Assembly (NCBI RefSeq): GCF_001894925.1 | Contig: NZ_BCXD01000002.1 | Span: 24,817 to 88,816, forward strand | From: Rhodococcus rhodnii NBRC 100604 | GTDB taxonomy: Bacteria; Actinomycetota; Actinomycetes; Mycobacteriales; Mycobacteriaceae | Direction of reading: 5' to 3' | Length of the DNA stretch: 64,000 bases | Shown here: positions 48,844-57,160 of the stretch, piece by piece | How the letters are laid out: every line of letters begins with the position of its first letter | Position numbering within the stretch: position 1 is the first letter of the stretch | The notes under the pieces: model-generated | What the model was told of the DNA's origin: nothing | Databases searched by the model: none | Seen by the model: the letters and a program-made list of their open reading frames with translations, nothing else | Made by a program: the position numbers and the translations under genes

Positions 48844-50064
48844 TCAGAGCGCCTGATCGAGGTCGGCGAGCAGATCCTCGGTGTCCTCGAGCCCGACCGA
48901 GAGCCGGACGACGCCGTCGGTGATGCCGACGGCGGCGCGGCCGTCGGGACCCATCGCGCGGTGCGTCGTCGTCGCGGGGTGCGTGACGAGGGACTTGGCG
49001 TCGCCGAGGTTGTTCGAGATGTTCACCAGCCGCAGTGCGTCGAGCACCTCGAACGCGCGCTTCTTCGAGTCGCCTTCGGGGGCGTCGAGTTCGAACGTCA
49101 CGACGGTGCCGCCGCCGCGCATCTGCGCCGTCGCGAGGTCGTGCTGCGGATGCGATTCGAGGAACGGGTACTTCACCCACTTCACCGCGGGATGCTCTTC
49201 GAGCATGCGCGCGATGCGCAGCGCGGAGTCGACGGAGTGCCGCACGCGCAGCGGCATCGTCTCGAGGCCCTTGAGCAGCGTCCACGCGTTGAACGGGCTC
49301 AGCGCCGGGCCGGTGTGCCGCATGAGGGTCTGCACGGGGCCGTCGATGTAGTCCTGCGGGCCGAGGATCGCGCCGCCGAGCACGCGTCCCTGCCCGTCGA
49401 TGTGCTTGGTGCCGGAGTACACGATCACGTCGGCACCGAGCGGGAGCCCCTGCTGCAGCAGCGGCGTCGCGAAGACGTTGTCGAGCACGACCTTCGCGCC
49501 CGCGGCGTGCGCGAGTTGCGAGACCTTCTCGATGTCGACGAGCGTCTGCATCGGGTTGGAGGGCGTCTCGAAGAACACGGCCCGAGTGGGCACCGAGAGC
49601 GCCTGCTCCCACTGCTCCAGATCCTCGCCGTCGACGAAGACGGTCTCGATGCCCCAGCGCGGGAGGATCTCGTTGCACACGACGAAACACGAGCCGAACA
49701 GGCTGCGCGCTGCGACGAGCCGGTCGCCGGCCTTCAGCAGCGCTCCGAGAGCGGTGAACACCGCCGACATTCCACTGGCGGTCGCGAAGGCGGCCTCGGC
49801 GCCTTCGATCAGCCGCAGCCGCTCCTCGAACATCTTCACGGTGGGGTTGCCGTAGCGCGAGTACACGAAGTGGTCGAGATCGCCGGTGAACGACGCCTCG
49901 GCGGCCTCCGCGCTCTCGAACACGAACCCGCTGTTGACGAAGATCGCCTCGGAGGTCTCCTCGAAGCCCGAGCGCATGACGCCGCCGCGGACGCCGATCG
50001 TGCCCTGCCCGACACCGTCCGGCAGGGCGCTCTCGAACGCGCCGCCCTGCGGGATCCCACTCAC
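48844..50064 (-). CDS. metZ: O-succinylhomoserine sulfhydrylase
   Basis: PLP enzyme making homocysteine from O-succinylhomoserine and sulfide; 406 residues. HFVYSRYGNPTVKMFEERLR, SNPMQTLVDI and the Schiff-base Lys in YSGTKHIDGQGRVLGGA fit MetZ. GTG start. It follows a rhodanese gene on the same strand, as Rv0390-Rv0391 do, and its sulfide use links it to the sulfur genes nearby. No SAM riboswitch was recognised in the 106 nt upstream. Confidence 0.95.
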   Translation of the reverse strand: MSGIPQGGAFESALPDGVGQGTIGVRGGVMRSGFEETSEAIFVNSGFVFESAEAAEASFTGDLDHFVYSRYGNPTVKMFEERLRLIEGAEAAFATASGMSAVFTALGALLKAGDRLVAARSLFGSCFVVCNEILPRWGIETVFVDGEDLEQWEQALSVPTRAVFFETPSNPMQTLVDIEKVSQLAHAAGAKVVLDNVFATPLLQQGLPLGADVIVYSGTKHIDGQGRVLGGAILGPQDYIDGPVQTLMRHTGPALSPFNAWTLLKGLETMPLRVRHSVDSALRIARMLEEHPAVKWVKYPFLESHPQHDLATAQMRGGGTVVTFELDAPEGDSKKRAFEVLDALRLVNISNNLGDAKSLVTHPATTTHRAMGPDGRAAVGITDGVVRLSVGLEDTEDLLADLDQAL

Positions 50065-50170
50065 TGCTGCCTGCTCACGTTTGACTGCCTACTCACGATC
50101 GATCCGACGAGATTCCGCACGCACCGGTCCGGTGCGTCACGACTGATGCCGTGTCACGGCAGGTGCCGCG

Positions 50171-50587
50171 TCACGACTGCTGCCACGGCAGACCGAGGGC
50201 CCGCCAGCCCTGGGCGCCGCGGTGACCGTGCTCGTCGAGGCCACCCTCGAAGCCGTCGAGCACGTTGTACGACGGCGCGATGCCCGCGGCGGTGGCGGCC
50301 TCGGCCGCGCCGATCGAGCGGTGACCCGAGCGGCACAGGAAGATCACCGGCGCGTCGTCGCCACCCGTGACGTCGGCACGCTCGAGCTGTTCGGTGAACG
50401 ACGGATTCGGGGCACCGCCGTAGCGGACCCACTCCACGAGGAGGGTGCGCTTGCCGAGTCCGGTGAGGTCCGGGACGCCGACGTACGCCCACTCGGGCTC
50501 GGTGCGAACGTCGACGAGCGTCGCGTCGGGGTACTGCTCGAGCAGCTCCCAGGCCTGCTGCGGCGTGATGTCTCCTGCGTAGCTCAC
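50171..50587 (-). CDS. Rhodanese-like sulfurtransferase
   Basis: 138-residue single rhodanese domain with active-site loop LCRSGHRS (persulfide-forming Cys). DITPQQAWELLEQYPDATLVDVRTEPEW is the conserved N-terminal part. Probably transfers sulfane sulfur; next to metZ it may feed or buffer sulfide. A 16-bp stretch of its 3' end (50069-50084 region mirrored as 50135-50150 and 50169-50184) is duplicated just after the stop. GTG start. Confidence 0.9.
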   Translation of the reverse strand: MSYAGDITPQQAWELLEQYPDATLVDVRTEPEWAYVGVPDLTGLGKRTLLVEWVRYGGAPNPSFTEQLERADVTGGDDAPVIFLCRSGHRSIGAAEAATAAGIAPSYNVLDGFEGGLDEHGHRGAQGWRALGLPWQQS

Positions 50588-50640
50588 CGTTCCAGCCTTT
50601 CACTCCCTGTCGGAAACGCCAGCCTTGCACTCACGTGTGA

Positions 50641-51084
50641 TCAATTGCACACGCGCCACGGGTCGTCGCCCTCGCGCGTGAAATTCCAGGTGGACGCGAC
50701 GCTGGACGCACCGTCGACCGACACGTCGACGACGGCGGTGGCCGTGTCGCCGTCGACCGCGATGTCTCGGACGCCGTGCAGTTCGGCCTCGCCGTCGCCC
50801 TGCACGGGCCCGGCCTCGAGGTCGAAGTCCGAGCACGTGATGCGCGCGAAGGCGTCGGTGTCGTCGGCGTTGTGGACCTGCACGTAGTCGTTCGCGACGC
50901 GGGCGATCATGTCGTCGTCCGTGAGGTTCTCGCCCGGCGGGCGGACCATGTCGACGACGAACAGTGCGACGAGTCCGACGACGACGATCGTGAGTGCGAC
51001 GAGGAACGGCGTCGCCGACGGCCCGCCTCGTCCGCCGGAGGCGTCGCCGCCCGAATCGTTCCCGGCGCGGTCTGAATCGGCCAC
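50641..51084 (-). CDS. Membrane-anchored extracytoplasmic protein
   Basis: 147 residues from the GTG at 51084: a Gly/Ser-rich N-terminus, one helix at about 26-46 (FLVALTIVVVGLVALFVVDM) and an outer domain starting DDDMIARVANDYVQVHN with two Cys (ITCSD, WRVCN) that could pair. The fold resembles the small NTF2-like domains of actinobacterial envelope proteins, but no function is known. AAAGGAC 5 nt upstream and a TAAACT box at 51120-51125 support this start over the GTG at 51117. Confidence 0.7.
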   Translation of the reverse strand: MADSDRAGNDSGGDASGGRGGPSATPFLVALTIVVVGLVALFVVDMVRPPGENLTDDDMIARVANDYVQVHNADDTDAFARITCSDFDLEAGPVQGDGEAELHGVRDIAVDGDTATAVVDVSVDGASSVASTWNFTREGDDPWRVCN

Positions 51085-51119
51085 CGTCGTCCTTTCCCGT
51101 GTCTCCGAATGCACCACGC

Positions 51120-51125
51120 AGTTTA
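51120..51125 (-). promoter_or_regulatory. Candidate -10 for the membrane-anchored protein gene
   Basis: TAAACT on the minus strand, placing transcription start near 51113 and a leader of about 28 nt that includes the AAAGGAC ribosome binding site. Confidence 0.5.
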
Positions 51126-51237
51126 GTGCTCGGCACTCACAATCCCCCCTTGTGGCCCCTCAAGCGCGAGAGGGCTGGCCGCGCGGGCTCCACGAGAGGA
51201 AGATGGGCAGGCGCGTCGCGACGAACCGGCCGAGAGT

Positions 51238-51243
51238 TAGGCT
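51238..51243 (+). promoter_or_regulatory. Candidate -10 for fprA
   Basis: TAGGCT, 54 nt upstream of the fprA ATG. The leader contains AAGGTGA about 10 nt before the start codon. Confidence 0.45.
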
Positions 51244-51297
51244 GGGCTCAGTACCGCGCCCGCCCGACCCCCCGAGCACGAAGGTGACCTCTTCCCG

Positions 51298-52707
51298 ATG
51301 ACCGACCAGAACACCTCGGACACGTCCACCACCGACAGCCGTCCCCTGCGCGTCGCCGTCGTGGGCGCGGGTCCTGCCGGCATCTACGCGTCCGACGCGC
51401 TCATGAAGTCCGGTGTGGACGTCAGCATCGACCTGTTCGAGCGCATGCCCGCACCGTTCGGCCTCATCCGGTACGGCGTGGCACCCGACCACCCGCGCAT
51501 CAAGGGCATCATCACGGCGCTGCACAAGGTGCTCGACAAGCCGCAGGTGCGGCTCATCGGCAACATCGACTACGGCAGCGACATCACGCTCGACGACCTG
51601 AAGCGCTTCTACGACGCCGTGATCTTCTCGACCGGCGCCAACGCCGACCGCGCGCTCTCGATCCCGGGCATCGACCTCGAGGGCAGCTACGGTGCCGCCG
51701 ACTTCGTCTCCTGGTACGACGGCCACCCCGACGTCCCGCGCACGTGGCCGCTCGAGGCCGAGAAGGTCGCCGTCCTCGGCGTCGGCAACGTCGCGCTCGA
51801 CGTCGCGCGTGTGCTCGCGAAGACCGGTGACGAACTGCTGCCCACCGAGATTCCCGCGAACGTCTACGAGGGCCTGAAGCAGAACAAGGCGCTCGAGGTC
51901 CACGTCTTCGGCCGCCGCGGCCCGGCGCAGGCCAAGTTCACGCCGCTCGAACTGCGCGAGCTCGACCACTCGCCGAACATCGAGGTCATCGTCGACCCCG
52001 AGGACATCGACTACGACGCCGCGTCCGAGGACGCCCGCCGCAACTCCAAGCAGGTCGACATGGTCGCGAACACCCTGCAGGACTGGGCGATTCGTGACGT
52101 CGGCAGCCGCCCGCACAAGCTGTTCCTGCACTTCTTCGAGTCGCCGCACGAGGTCCTCGGCGAGGACGGCAAGGTCGTCGGCCTGCGCACCGAGCGCACC
52201 GAACTCGACGGCACCGGCAACGTCCGTGGCACGGGCAAGTACAACGACTGGGACGTGCAGGCCGTCTACCGCGCCGTCGGCTACCTGTCGCAGAACATCG
52301 CGAAGCTGCCGTTCGACGAACAGGCGGGCACCGTCCCGAACGAGGCCGGCCGCGTCGTCGCGGACGACACCGTCGAGGGCAAGGGACGGTTCATGCCCGG
52401 CACGTACGTCACGGGCTGGATCAAGCGTGGCCCCGTCGGCCTGATCGGCCACACGAAGGGCGACGCGAACGAGACCGTCGCGAATCTCCTCGAGGATCGC
52501 CCGGACCTGCCCGGTGCCGAGGATCCGCGCGAAGAGGCCGTCATCGAGTTCCTCGAGGGCAAGGGCACCCCCTACACGACGTGGGAGGGCTGGTACCGGC
52601 TCGACGCCCACGAGCGCGCACTCGGCGAGCCGGAGGGCCGCGAGCGGGTGAAGGTCGTCGAGCGCGCCGAGATGTTCGAGGCGAGCGAGCCCGGCAAGAA
52701 GGCCTGA
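51298..52707 (+). CDS. fprA: Ferredoxin/adrenodoxin-type NADPH reductase FprA
   Basis: 469-residue FAD flavoprotein that passes electrons from NADPH to ferredoxin. FAD motif RVAVVGAGPAGIYASDALMK near residue 17, GLIRYGVAPDHPRIKG substrate-site segment, NADP motif AVLGVGNVALDVARVL, and C-terminal VTGWIKRGPVGLIGHTKGDA. It resembles mycobacterial FprA and mitochondrial adrenodoxin reductase. Stands alone between divergent and convergent neighbours. Confidence 0.95.
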   Translation: MTDQNTSDTSTTDSRPLRVAVVGAGPAGIYASDALMKSGVDVSIDLFERMPAPFGLIRYGVAPDHPRIKGIITALHKVLDKPQVRLIGNIDYGSDITLDDLKRFYDAVIFSTGANADRALSIPGIDLEGSYGAADFVSWYDGHPDVPRTWPLEAEKVAVLGVGNVALDVARVLAKTGDELLPTEIPANVYEGLKQNKALEVHVFGRRGPAQAKFTPLELRELDHSPNIEVIVDPEDIDYDAASEDARRNSKQVDMVANTLQDWAIRDVGSRPHKLFLHFFESPHEVLGEDGKVVGLRTERTELDGTGNVRGTGKYNDWDVQAVYRAVGYLSQNIAKLPFDEQAGTVPNEAGRVVADDTVEGKGRFMPGTYVTGWIKRGPVGLIGHTKGDANETVANLLEDRPDLPGAEDPREEAVIEFLEGKGTPYTTWEGWYRLDAHERALGEPEGRERVKVVERAEMFEASEPGKKA

Positions 52708-52715
52708 GCGCAGGC

Positions 52716-54083
52716 TCAGCCGCGGGGCTCGCCGGCCACCACGAGTGGTACGGCGATCCCCGCGACGAGCAGCGTGACGTCGGTCGAGTCCGCGGCGATG
52801 CGCGTGTTGAGCACGCCGAGCAGGTCGCGGAAGAGGCGTCCCGACGCCGTCGCGGGCACGACGCCCGCCCCCACCTCGTTGCTCACCGCGACGACCGGCA
52901 CCGTCGCGTCCCGCCACGCCGCCACGAGGTCGTCGACGTCCGCCTCCACAGCAGCGGTGTCACCGCTCTCCCACGCACCGTGGTGATCGAGCCGTGCTGT
53001 CAGCCACGTCCCGAGACAGTCCACGAGCACCGGCCCCTTCGCGTCGCGCAGCACCGCCGCTACCTCGGAGGTCTCCACGGTCCGCCACGCGTTCGGACGT
53101 CGTTCCCGGTGCACGGCAACGCGTTTCGTCCACTCCTCGTCGTCCTCGCGGCTGGTGCCGGTCGCGACGTAGGTGACGGCGGCGTCGGCCGCGAACAGCG
53201 TCTCGGCGTGTGACGACTTGCCCGAGCGCACGCCACCCAGCACGAGCGTGCGATGCGGCGACGCTGCGGGCTCGGCGGCGACTCCCGTGACGACGACCTC
53301 CCCGTCCCGGCCCGGGCGTGCACCCATCGCGGCGAGCCGCGCGGTCAGCTCGCGTTCGGGCGGATTGCGGTGGCCGAGGTGCACCGCGACGATGTCCGTC
53401 CGCGGGGCCGCGGCGCCGACCGAGCGGAGCGACCGGCACGTGCGGTCGAACGACACGAGATCGTGATGGCCGGGGCCGTGTTCGTGATCGTCGCCGAAGG
53501 TCTCCTCGAGGAAGACGGCGTCGAACGCAGCCTCCGCGACGCCGCCGAACCACACGGGCGGCAGCGGCCCGGTATCGCACGCCCACAGGATCCGGTCGCC
53601 CTGGGGACCGAGGACGTCGTAGAGGACTGCGTCGCCGTCACGGAACACGCGGTGCGCGGCGGGCAGCACGCGCACGCGGTATCCGCCGACGGCGAGCACC
53701 TCGCCGGGGACCGCCGGCAGGAAACGGACGGGATCGTCCGGGCCGACCCACTGACGGCACGCCCGCAGGACGTCGGGCGGCCCCACGACGTCGAGCGGCA
53801 CCGAATCGGCTGCCCACGACCGGAAGAGCAGCGCCTGCGCGCCCAGGTGATCGGAATGCGCGTGGGTGACGAGGATGTGGCGGACCCCGGCGAGCGAGAC
53901 GCCCTGATGCAGCGCGGCGCGAGGCGCCTCGGGGCCGCAGTCGATCATGAGCGTGTCGTCGACGAGCGCGGCGGTCTGGCCGCGCACGATGCCCGCGGCG
54001 AGCGCGTCGCGGCAGGATCTGCACGTGCAGAACGGATTCGGCCAGCCGTCGGCGGCGCCGGTCCCGAGCAGCCGGACCTTCAT
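52716..54083 (-). CDS. cobU: Fusion of metallo-beta-lactamase hydrolase and CobU
   Basis: 455 residues. Residues 1-265 form a PhnP-like metallo-beta-lactamase domain: zinc-knuckle-like FCTCRSCRDA near the start, VTHAHSDHLGAQ (HxHxDH) and VAVHLGHRNP. Residues 270-455 are CobU, the adenosylcobinamide kinase/guanylyltransferase of corinoid salvage: P-loop LVLGGVRSGKSSHAE, VTYVATGTSREDDEEW and VSNEVGAGVVPATASGRLFRD. It is the last gene behind the B12 riboswitch and importer, which supports a salvage role. What the hydrolase half does is not known. Confidence 0.9.
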   Translation of the reverse strand: MKVRLLGTGAADGWPNPFCTCRSCRDALAAGIVRGQTAALVDDTLMIDCGPEAPRAALHQGVSLAGVRHILVTHAHSDHLGAQALLFRSWAADSVPLDVVGPPDVLRACRQWVGPDDPVRFLPAVPGEVLAVGGYRVRVLPAAHRVFRDGDAVLYDVLGPQGDRILWACDTGPLPPVWFGGVAEAAFDAVFLEETFGDDHEHGPGHHDLVSFDRTCRSLRSVGAAAPRTDIVAVHLGHRNPPERELTARLAAMGARPGRDGEVVVTGVAAEPAASPHRTLVLGGVRSGKSSHAETLFAADAAVTYVATGTSREDDEEWTKRVAVHRERRPNAWRTVETSEVAAVLRDAKGPVLVDCLGTWLTARLDHHGAWESGDTAAVEADVDDLVAAWRDATVPVVAVSNEVGAGVVPATASGRLFRDLLGVLNTRIAADSTDVTLLVAGIAVPLVVAGEPRG

Positions 54084-54871
54084 CGCGGTCGCCGTACCGG
54101 GAGGATGCCGACGATGCCGTCGCCGCGGTCGACGATCTCGACGTGCGCGCCGTACACGTCCGCCATCCGATCCACATCGAGCACGTCGCGCGGCTTTCCG
54201 TCCGCGACGACCCGTCCTTCGTCGAGCAACACCATGCGGCCACTGTATTGCGACGCGAAGGTGAGATCGTGCATCGCCGCGACGATCGTGATGCCGTCGT
54301 CGACGCGCAGCCGGTCGACGAGCTCGAGTACCTGCTGCGCATGGCCGAGATCGAGTGCGCTCGTGGGTTCGTCGAGCAGCAGTGCCCGCGGCCGCTGGGC
54401 GAGCGCACGGGCGAGGACGACGCGCTGCAGTTCCCCGCCCGAGAGTTCCGTGACGGTACGGCGACGGAAGGCGCCGAGGTCGAGCCGGTCCAGGACGTCG
54501 TGGACGACGGCGCGATCCGCCGGGCCCTCGACGGCGAATCTGCCGAGATGCGGTGTGCGGCCGAGGCTCACGAACTCCTCGACCGTCGTTCCGGTCGGCA
54601 CGACGGGGCGCTGCGGCATGAGCGCGACGGCCCGGGCCATCGCGCGGCGCCGGGCCCGGCCGGGGTCCTCGCCCGCGACGGACGCGCCGCCCGACGCGAC
54701 CGGCAGCAGCCCCGCGAGCGCGTGCAGTAGCGTCGATTTTCCGGCACCGTTCGGCCCGACGAGCGCCAGCCACTCGCCGGCGTCCGCCGTCATGGTCACG
54801 CCGTGCACCACGCGGACGCCGCCGCGGTCGACGGACAGATCGCGGCAGGACACCGCGGCGTCGCCGGTCAC
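54080..54871 (-). CDS. btuD: ABC transporter ATP-binding protein, BtuD/FecE type
   Basis: 263 residues; Walker A VGPNGAGKST, signature LSGGELQRVVLARAL, Walker B LLLDEPTSALDLG, switch VAAMHDL. Typical of ATPases serving vitamin B12, haem or siderophore importers. GTG start overlaps the permease stop, and its own stop overlaps the CobU fusion start. The B12 assignment comes from the upstream cobalamin riboswitch and adjacent cobU. Confidence 0.9.
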   Translation of the reverse strand: MTGDAAVSCRDLSVDRGGVRVVHGVTMTADAGEWLALVGPNGAGKSTLLHALAGLLPVASGGASVAGEDPGRARRRAMARAVALMPQRPVVPTGTTVEEFVSLGRTPHLGRFAVEGPADRAVVHDVLDRLDLGAFRRRTVTELSGGELQRVVLARALAQRPRALLLDEPTSALDLGHAQQVLELVDRLRVDDGITIVAAMHDLTFASQYSGRMVLLDEGRVVADGKPRDVLDVDRMADVYGAHVEIVDRGDGIVGILPVRRPR

Positions 54872-55920
54872 GACGTCACCCTGCCGCGGCGCAGCACGTA
54901 CAGGAAGAACGGGGCGCCGATCGCCGCCGTGACGACGCCGATGGGCAGTTCGGCAGGCGACATCGCGACGCGCGCGACGAGATCGGCGAGCACGAGGAAC
55001 GCCCCGCCCACGACGATCGAGAGCGGCAGCAGCAGGCGGTGTCCCGGGCCGACGAGCAGCCGGACGGTGTGCGGCACGACGATGCCGACGAATCCGATGA
55101 GCCCGCTGACGCTCACGACCGCTGCCGTTCCGAGCGTCGCGGCGGCGACGAGGATCAGCCGCACCCGATCGGGACGGATGCCGAGGCTCGCGGCCTCGAG
55201 ATCACCGACGGCCATGACGTCGAGGGTGCGGCGGAACAGCGCGATCACGGCGATCGAGACCGCGACGTACGGGAGCACCACGACGACGTCGTGCCAGCCG
55301 TCCGTCGCGAGGCGCCCCAGCAGCCACGCGTACACCTGCCGGAGCGAGTCGTCGTGGAACTGCTGCACGAAGGTCTGGCCGGCGTTGGCGAACGCCGCGA
55401 CCGCGACGCCCGCGAGGATGACGACGACCTCGCTGCGGGCACCGCCGACGGTGCGCCCGAGCAGGTAGGTCGCGGTGACGGCGACGACGCCGCCCGCGAA
55501 CGCCGCGAGGGGGATCCCGAGTCCCGCGATCGTCCCGCCCGCGACGATCGCGAGGGTCGCGCCGAGCCCCGCGCCGCTCGACACCCCGAGCAGGTACGGA
55601 TCGGCGAGCGGGTTGCGGAAGACGCCCTGATACGCGGCGCCCGCGATCGCGAGGGTCGCACCGACGAGCAGGCCGAGCGCGACGCGCGGCATCCGGATCT
55701 CCCACAGCACGGCCTGCTGGCCGGGCGTCAGGCCGGACGAGACGTCGACGCCGGGAAGCGCGCCGACGAGTTCGAGGACGACGGCGCGCACGGAGATGCC
55801 CGCGGGGCCGACGAGGACGCCCAGTGTCACGGCGAGCACGAGCGCCCCGACCGCCGCCGCGACGACGACACCGCGGCGCACGGTGGTGAGTCGTGGTGCG
55901 GCGGCCCTCGAGTCCGTCAT
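54868..55920 (-). CDS. btuC: ABC permease, BtuC/FecCD family
   Basis: 350 residues, about nine or ten helices. IRMPRVALGLLVGATLAIAGAAYQGVFRNPLADPYLLGVSSGAGLG (quoted here only as the region near residues 75-120) is reduced to its hallmarks: RMPRV, YQGVFRNPLADP and GLIGFVGIVVPHTVRLLVG. These are the FecCD signatures. Forms the membrane dimer of the predicted B12 importer. Starts 10 bases after the binding-protein stop. Confidence 0.9.
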   Translation of the reverse strand: MTDSRAAAPRLTTVRRGVVVAAAVGALVLAVTLGVLVGPAGISVRAVVLELVGALPGVDVSSGLTPGQQAVLWEIRMPRVALGLLVGATLAIAGAAYQGVFRNPLADPYLLGVSSGAGLGATLAIVAGGTIAGLGIPLAAFAGGVVAVTATYLLGRTVGGARSEVVVILAGVAVAAFANAGQTFVQQFHDDSLRQVYAWLLGRLATDGWHDVVVVLPYVAVSIAVIALFRRTLDVMAVGDLEAASLGIRPDRVRLILVAAATLGTAAVVSVSGLIGFVGIVVPHTVRLLVGPGHRLLLPLSIVVGGAFLVLADLVARVAMSPAELPIGVVTAAIGAPFFLYVLRRGRVTS

Positions 55921-55930
55921 CCGTGCGGCG

Positions 55931-56890
55931 CTATCGGGTCGGTGCGGTCACGGGGATCTGCGCGACGACGTCGCCGACCTGCCGCACGAGGTCGGCGACA
56001 CGCGGACCCCACCGGCTCGCGACGTCGTCGTCGAGCGGGTGGACGTGACCTTCCCGCACCGCGGCGGTCTCGCCCCAGCCGGGCCGCTCTGCGACGGCGG
56101 CCGCGTCGACGCCACAGCACTTCGCGTCGGCGAGGAAGATCAGGTCGGGATCGGCGGTGACGACGTATTCGGCCGAGAGCTGCGGATATCCGTCGCCACC
56201 CGTCGCGATCGACTCGAGTCCGAGCATCGAGTACACCGAACCGACGAAGGTGTCGTCGGTGATCGAGAAGAAGGTGGGATCGAGTTCGTGGTAGTACCGG
56301 AGCGGCTCGGGACGCTCGGGCAGCCCTGCGACGACCTCGTCGATCTCGCCCTGCATCCGCGACACCACCTCGGCGGCGTCGCCGACGTGCCCGGTGGCCG
56401 CGCCGACCTGCTCGATCTGCCCGTACACGTCGTCGAGGTTCACCGCGGCGGGAAGGACGAGCGTCGGGACGCCCACCCGCTCCAGGCCGGCGACGAGATC
56501 GCCGGGGTCGTCGCTCACGATCACGAGATCGGGCGAGTAGCCGACGATCGCCTCGACGTTCGGCGTGAACCCGGACAGCGCGGTGCGCGGCGCCTCCCCC
56601 GGGTACGTCGACTGGTCGTCGACGGCGACCACCTGATCGCCCGCACCGACGGCGAACAGCATCTCGGTCGCCGTCGGAGACAGCGACACGACGGCGTTCG
56701 GGCGCGCGTCCAGGGTGATCTCGCCGTCACCGGAACCCACCGTCACCGGGAAGGCGTCGTCGCCCTGGGCGGGGGTCTCCGGGGCGGGTGCGGAATCGTC
56801 GTCGCCGCACGCGGCGAGCCCGACGGCCACGACCGCCGCGAGTGCCAGTGCGCCGAGCGCACGTGTCGGCCGGAACCGAGGTGTCGACAT
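55931..56890 (-). CDS. btuF: Corrinoid-type binding lipoprotein, BtuF-like
   Basis: 319 residues from the ATG at 56890, with GGAGG 5 nt upstream. Signal peptide and lipobox (GLAACG). The periplasmic-binding domain type III pattern is visible: VVSLSPTATEMLFAVGAGDQ, FTPNVEAIVGYSPDLVIVSDD and REGHVHPLDDDVASRWGPR. This cluster fits BtuF and also siderophore/haem binders; the cobalamin riboswitch immediately upstream tips the call to corrinoid uptake. Confidence 0.87.
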   Translation of the reverse strand: MSTPRFRPTRALGALALAAVVAVGLAACGDDDSAPAPETPAQGDDAFPVTVGSGDGEITLDARPNAVVSLSPTATEMLFAVGAGDQVVAVDDQSTYPGEAPRTALSGFTPNVEAIVGYSPDLVIVSDDPGDLVAGLERVGVPTLVLPAAVNLDDVYGQIEQVGAATGHVGDAAEVVSRMQGEIDEVVAGLPERPEPLRYYHELDPTFFSITDDTFVGSVYSMLGLESIATGGDGYPQLSAEYVVTADPDLIFLADAKCCGVDAAAVAERPGWGETAAVREGHVHPLDDDVASRWGPRVADLVRQVGDVVAQIPVTAPTR

Positions 56891-56984
56891 GCCATCCTCC
56901 GGGTGTGGAGGACGAGTACGGGCCGGTGCGGGCGGCGGTCGCCCGACGCCGGTGCACGCCACCGTCCTTCGTCCGAGGACCGTT

Positions 56985-57105
56985 TCGTGACCGCGACGAC
57001 GGATGACCTGACTCGTTCGCGCCGCCCTCGGCGGTGCGACATCACAGTTGCGGGACAGTGCCGGAATCGCCACCGGACTTCACCGAACCGCCGCGGTGCC
57101 CGCGG
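56985..57105 (-). promoter_or_regulatory. Cobalamin riboswitch upstream of btuFCD-cobU
   Basis: On the minus strand the conserved elements appear in order: GGTGAAGTCCGG (57073-57084), CCCGCAACTGTGATG (57040-57054) and GAGTCAGGTCATCC (57001-57014), the last being a variant of the B12 box. A TACGCT box at 57121-57126 could be the -10 of its promoter. Limits are approximate. It would shut down the B12 importer and CobU when cobalamin is plentiful. Confidence 0.82.
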
Positions 57106-57160
57106 GCGCGGGCGTCTCGTAGCGTAACGCCCGGCGACGACCGCCCGCAGGCACCCGGTG

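Noticed and set aside
50065..50170. SAM riboswitch or other leader element before metZ
   Set aside because: The gap is short and contains only a small palindrome (CGCACCGG/CCGGTGCG) and a direct repeat; no conserved SAM-riboswitch core was seen.
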